Below, piece after piece: positions 6,475 through 9,801 of a stretch of 9,801 nt of DNA; the stretch's first letter is position 1, and every line of letters starts with the position of its first letter. Below the pieces are notes generated by a model, which saw nothing but the letters and a program-made list of their open reading frames with translations, ran no database searches and was not told where the DNA came from. The stretch spans positions 1 through 9,801 of the forward strand of contig CAKUXU010000030.1 of NCBI GenBank assembly GCA_934700635.1, written 5' to 3'. The stretch comes from an uncultured Eubacteriales bacterium. Its GTDB lineage: Bacteria > Bacillota > Clostridia > Oscillospirales > Acutalibacteraceae. Position numbers and translations under genes: made by a program.

Positions 6475-6507
6475 TAAAAAGTCTAATAAAAAAACGGAGG
6501 ATATTAA

Positions 6508-8589
6508 ATGTTACAAAAAGAAAAAATTTACAAAACAAAAATAGCAGGCAGACCTTTTGAAGTTCATACCGGAAAATTTGCACAACTTGCAAACGGATCA
6601 TGTATGGTAAAATACGGAGACACAACAGTCCATGTTGCCGTAACAGCTTCAAAAACACCACGTGAAGGAATAGATTTCTTCCCTCTTTCTGTTGATTTTG
6701 AAGAAAGACTTTACGCAGTAGGTAAAATTCCTGGATCATTTTCAAAAAGAGAAGGACGTCCTACAGACAAAGCAATTCTAGCATCAAGAGTTATTGACAG
6801 ACCTATACGACCACTTTTCCCTAAAGATATGAGAAATGATGTTTGTGTTACTTGCACCGTTATGTCAGTAGACAAAGACTGCTCACCTGAAATTACCGCT
6901 ATGATTGGAACTTCTATTGCAATTTCAATTTCAGATATACCTTGGTCAGGTCCTATATCAGGATGTTTTGTTGGTCTTGTGGATGAAAATATAATAATAA
7001 ATCCAACAGACGAGCAAAAAAAGAAATCTCGTCTTTCTTTAACAGTAGCTTCAACCGAAGAAGTCGTTGCAATGATTGAAGCTGGTGCAGACGAAGTCAG
7101 TGATGAAAAAATGTATGAGGCTATTTTAGAAGCTCATAAAGTAAATCAAGAAATTATTAAATTTATAAATGAAATAAAATCTGAAATAGGTAAAGAAAAA
7201 TTTTCTTATAAAAGTTTTGAGCCGTCTATCCAAATGCTTGAAGATATTAAAAAATGTTCCCTTGAAGATTTAAAAAAAGCATTATATACAAATGATAAAA
7301 TCATTCGAGAAAAAAATCTTGAACCTATATATAAAAAAGTACATCAAAGCTTTGATGAAATTTATCCTGAAAACAAAAGCATGATTGATGATTGCCTTTA
7401 TAAAATTCAAAAAGAAATAGTAAGAGATTGGATTTTTAATGAACACAAACGTGTAGATGGAAGATCCTTGGACGAAATTCGTCCTTTAAGCGCACAAGTA
7501 GGAATTTTGCCGAAAGTACACGGATCAGGACTTTTTAACAGAGGACAAACTCAAGTTTTAACTGTATTAACTCTCGGACCTATAAGTGATCAACAAATAC
7601 TGGACGGAATAGACACCGAAGAATACAAAAGATATATGCATCACTACAATTTTCCTTCATATTCAGTTGGAGAAGCTCGCCCAAGCCGTGGACCAGGCAG
7701 AAGAGAAATCGGACATGGAGCACTAGCCGAAAAAGCGCTTTTACCTGTTATTCCTTCAGCTGAAGAATTTCCATATGCGTTAAGACTTGTCTCTGAAGTA
7801 CTTTCCTCAAACGGCTCAACATCTCAAGCTTCGGTTTGTGGATCTACACTTGCACTCATGGACGGCGGAGTTCCTATAAAAGCTCCTGTTGCCGGAATTT
7901 CTTGCGGTCTTGTTACTAAAGGAAACGAATTCGTTACTATGGTTGATATTCAGGGTCTGGAAGACTTTTTCGGAGACATGGATTTTAAAGTAGCAGGAAC
8001 TCATAAAGGAATAACAGCCATTCAAATGGATCTTAAAATTCACGGATTAACTAAAGAAATCATTAAGGAAGCACTTTCAAAAACACACACAGCAAGAATT
8101 CATATTCTAGATGAAATAATTTTGAAAGCTATTCCTGCTCCAAGAGAAGAAGTTTCGGTTTATGCACCAAAAATTATCTCAACAAAGGTTGACATAGACA
8201 AAATAAGAGAAGTCATCGGATCAGGTGGAAAAGTTGTCCAAAAAATTTGCTCTGATTTTGATGTTAAAGTTGACATAGAAGAAGACGGTTCAATTTACAT
8301 TTCAGGAAATGAAGTGGAAAACTGCAATAAAGCATTAAATAGAATAAAAAACATAGTCACCGATCCTGAAGTAGGAGCAGTTTATACAGGTAAAGTAGTA
8401 AAAATAATGAACTTTGGAGCATTTATAGAATTTGCACCCGGAAAAGAAGGAATGTGCCATATTTCGCAGATTTCAAACAAGAGACTTGAAAAAGTAGAAG
8501 ATGCTTTATCAGTTGGACAAGAAGTCAAAGTGCGTATAACTGAAATTGACCCTAAAGGAAGAATAAATCTCTCTATTAAAAATGCTTAA
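6508..8589 (+). CDS. pnp: Polynucleotide phosphorylase (polyribonucleotide nucleotidyltransferase)
   Basis: PNPase is a trimeric cytoplasmic 3'-to-5' exoribonuclease that degrades RNA with phosphate and can add tails in reverse; it works in RNA turnover. The 693-residue product is full length for the family (about 700). Visible parts are the first RNase PH-like domain with FFPLSVDFEERLYAVGKIPG (57-76) and REGRPTDKAILASRVIDRPI (81-100), the linking helical region (about 150-310), and the second RNase PH domain opening at RVDGRSLDEIRPL (315-327). The phosphate-binding SSNGSTSQAS (433-442) and catalytic DFFGDMDFKVAGT (486-498, with D486, D492 and K494) follow. A KH domain has GSGG (571-574), and an S1 domain (622-691) begins GAVYTGKVVKIMNFGAFIEF. 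The start is ATG, with GGAGG (6496-6500) 7 nt upstream. It is transcribed away from the eCIS-like operon and is followed 21 nt later by a glycosyltransferase gene, a non-standard partner. Confidence 0.98.
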   Translation: MLQKEKIYKTKIAGRPFEVHTGKFAQLANGSCMVKYGDTTVHVAVTASKTPREGIDFFPLSVDFEERLYAVGKIPGSFSKREGRPTDKAILASRVIDRPIRPLFPKDMRNDVCVTCTVMSVDKDCSPEITAMIGTSIAISISDIPWSGPISGCFVGLVDENIIINPTDEQKKKSRLSLTVASTEEVVAMIEAGADEVSDEKMYEAILEAHKVNQEIIKFINEIKSEIGKEKFSYKSFEPSIQMLEDIKKCSLEDLKKALYTNDKIIREKNLEPIYKKVHQSFDEIYPENKSMIDDCLYKIQKEIVRDWIFNEHKRVDGRSLDEIRPLSAQVGILPKVHGSGLFNRGQTQVLTVLTLGPISDQQILDGIDTEEYKRYMHHYNFPSYSVGEARPSRGPGRREIGHGALAEKALLPVIPSAEEFPYALRLVSEVLSSNGSTSQASVCGSTLALMDGGVPIKAPVAGISCGLVTKGNEFVTMVDIQGLEDFFGDMDFKVAGTHKGITAIQMDLKIHGLTKEIIKEALSKTHTARIHILDEIILKAIPAPREEVSVYAPKIISTKVDIDKIREVIGSGGKVVQKICSDFDVKVDIEEDGSIYISGNEVENCNKALNRIKNIVTDPEVGAVYTGKVVKIMNFGAFIEFAPGKEGMCHISQISNKRLEKVEDALSVGQEVKVRITEIDPKGRINLSIKNA

Positions 8590-8610
8590 ATCTTCCGCAG
8601 GAGGTAATGA

Positions 8611-9669
8611 GTGAAATTTTCAAAAGTAGCTTTCAAATTTACAACCTCGCTTTTAATGGTTATCATTTTAATAGTTGGCATTTCTTTTTTAAAATTTAAG
8701 CTTTTCCCTGGAAGTCCAAAAATTTCTATAGTTATTCCTATCTACAACACAGAAAAGTACCTAGATGATTGCCTTACAAGCGCAGAAAATCAAACTTTTA
8801 GAAATATAGAGATAATTTGCATAAATGACGGCTCAACTGACAATAGCGGGAAAATAATAGAAAATCACAAATCAAAAGACAAAAGAATAAAAGTAATAAC
8901 TCAAGAAAATAAGGGGCTTTCGATGGCAAGAAATGCCGGGATGGATATTGCAAAAGGAGAGTATATCCTATTTTTTGATTCCGATGATATAATCTCCCCT
9001 TCACTTTGTGAATGTGTATATAAAGTATCTATTAATCACAAAGATGCAGAAATAATTCAGTTTAATGAAACCACTTTTCACACAGGAGACAAAATAAATT
9101 TTTCCAAAGTTAATTTTAAAGAAAATGAATCTTCCAAAACGACAAGGAATTTCAATGAAAACCCGTTTGAAAAACTAAATGCAAGCTATAATGTAGTTTG
9201 GAATAAAATTTACAAAACTTCTTTTTTAAGGGAAAATAATTTAAGATTTGAAAAAGATGTCAGCCCGGGTGAAGATATGCTTTTTAATTATTTTGCTCTA
9301 AATCTTTGTAAAAAAACTGTTTTTAACAAAAATACTCTTTATTGGTACAGAAGAGGAAGACCTGGATCAATTATGAGCACTAAAGATATTAAAAGAAATC
9401 AAAAAAGCTGCATGATAATTTTTGAAAAAATTCTTGAAAGTCATGATAAGTTTAATTTTGACGGAGTAGAAAATTGGTCTGTAAATGAATCTCTTTCTTA
9501 TATGTACGGAACAATTACAAGCATTATAAAAGATCCGGAAGATAAAAAATATTATGCAAAAAGAACATCAGATTTGCTTGTTTCATACATAAACAAATAC
9601 TGCTACAAACCTTCTGAAAATCAACAAAAGCAAATTGATAAATTACTTGAAATCGCAAATAGTAAATAA
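8611..9669 (+). CDS. Family 2 glycosyltransferase with N-terminal membrane anchor
   Basis: 352 residues. A hydrophobic helix (about 11-27) precedes a GT-A catalytic domain with ISIVIPIYNTEKYLDDCL (38-55), NDGSTD (72-77), KGLSMARNAGMDIAKGEYIL (101-120), the metal-binding DSD (123-125) and a GEDMLFNY element (220-227) carrying the ED pair typical of the catalytic base. A trailing YRRGRPGSIM (246-255) also fits cell-surface polysaccharide transferases. Such enzymes move a sugar from a nucleotide sugar to a growing surface glycan or lipid; donor and acceptor cannot be told. The start is GTG at 8611, with GGAGG (8600-8604) 6 nt upstream; an ATG at 8607 is out of frame. It lies 21 nt after pnp, so it is probably co-transcribed. 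Charges flank the anchor on both sides, so topology is unclear; a cytoplasmic catalytic domain would be needed for access to nucleotide sugar. Confidence 0.92.
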   Translation: MKFSKVAFKFTTSLLMVIILIVGISFLKFKLFPGSPKISIVIPIYNTEKYLDDCLTSAENQTFRNIEIICINDGSTDNSGKIIENHKSKDKRIKVITQENKGLSMARNAGMDIAKGEYILFFDSDDIISPSLCECVYKVSINHKDAEIIQFNETTFHTGDKINFSKVNFKENESSKTTRNFNENPFEKLNASYNVVWNKIYKTSFLRENNLRFEKDVSPGEDMLFNYFALNLCKKTVFNKNTLYWYRRGRPGSIMSTKDIKRNQKSCMIIFEKILESHDKFNFDGVENWSVNESLSYMYGTITSIIKDPEDKKYYAKRTSDLLVSYINKYCYKPSENQQKQIDKLLEIANSK

Positions 9670-9688
9670 TTTAACTGGAGGAATTATT

Positions 9689-9801
9689 ATTAAAAGATTT
9701 AAAATAAGTTCAAATAAATCTATACACTATATCTTCTTTATATCAATAGTTTTAACAATAATTGCAAGCGTAATATATTTTTTCAACTTTTATAAAGATA
9801 A
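9689..9801 (+). CDS. Start of a probable membrane protein, cut by the window end
   Basis: A frame opens after GGAGG (9677-9681) and reads IKRFKISSNKSIHYIFFISI, then a strongly hydrophobic stretch (LTIIASVIYFF), to the window edge: a basic N terminus followed by a membrane helix or signal anchor. No ATG exists anywhere between 9670 and the edge. The codon standing at the right distance (7 nt) is ATT at 9689. A TTG at 9647 in the same frame lies inside the previous gene and has no ribosome binding site. It follows the glycosyltransferase after 19 nt, so it belongs to the same transcription unit. The function is not recognisable from about 37 residues. Confidence 0.55.
   Translation, partial: MKRFKISSNKSIHYIFFISIVLTIIASVIYFFNFYKD

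Larger units (their letters stand above)
6176..6507. other. Divergent intergenic region between the eCIS-like operon and pnp
   Basis: This 332-bp AT-rich region holds the operon promoter facing left (6229-6257) and a candidate pnp promoter facing right (6466-6474). A weak hairpin lies at 6376-6393 (AGCTTT, loop of 6, AAAGCT) followed by a C and six T (6395-6400); it overlaps a perfect 14-nt palindrome AATAAAGCTTTATT (6371-6384). I see no tRNA, small ORF or riboswitch. rpsO, often found just before pnp, is absent. Confidence 0.7.

Noticed and set aside
6407..6745. Minus-strand ORF of 112 codons overlapping the pnp start
   Set aside because: It covers the pnp promoter, ribosome binding site and conserved N terminus, and its protein is low-complexity Phe/Leu/Tyr without family character.
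7816..8043. Minus-strand ORF inside pnp
   Set aside because: It lies entirely opposite the catalytic region of PNPase, where strong codon constraint creates shadow frames.

Overview
The window reads as low-GC Gram-positive DNA, most likely from an anaerobic Clostridia-type bacterium. The reasons are the strongly AT-rich composition, strong GGAGG-type ribosome binding sites, frequent TTG/GTG starts, an exported protein with a copper-amine-oxidase-N-like (stalk) domain, and a Firmicutes-like pnp. No rRNA or other firm taxonomic marker is present, so the family cannot be named.

Layout: (1) Positions 1 to about 445, minus strand, hold the C-terminal part of a sugar-type ABC transporter substrate-binding protein. 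It is somewhat richer in GC (about 40% by hand count, against about 32% just to the right). It runs into (2) a TspO/MBR membrane protein gene (433-792, minus) that loses its fifth helix exactly where the binding-protein sequence starts. This is a recombination scar or an assembly chimera. (3) Positions 870-6175, minus strand, form one tightly packed run of six genes behind a good sigma-A promoter. In transcription order they are: an exported stalk-domain protein, a DUF4255/Pvc16-like tail-terminator protein with an extreme acidic tail, a protein with a carboxypeptidase-regulatory-like beta domain, a small unknown protein in the same frame behind two stop codons, a DUF4280 PAAR-like tip protein, and a 678-residue AAA+ ATPase. 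DUF4255, DUF4280 and a large AAA+ ATPase together are typical of extracellular contractile injection systems (eCIS). (4) A 332-bp divergent intergenic region. (5) Plus strand: pnp (polynucleotide phosphorylase), a family 2 glycosyltransferase with an N-terminal membrane anchor, and the beginning of a membrane protein that seems to start at ATT.

The most interesting part is the 870-6175 operon. It carries the cap, tip and ATPase of a contractile injection particle, but no sheath, tube, baseplate, spike or tape-measure gene is present, and the operon appears to end in this window. Either the particle is encoded at a split locus, or these parts serve a reduced or different device. The acidic tail on the cap protein, the exported stalk protein and the unknown small protein have no role I can assign from the known families. 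pnp and the glycosyltransferase are ordinary neighbours and are not evidently linked to the system.
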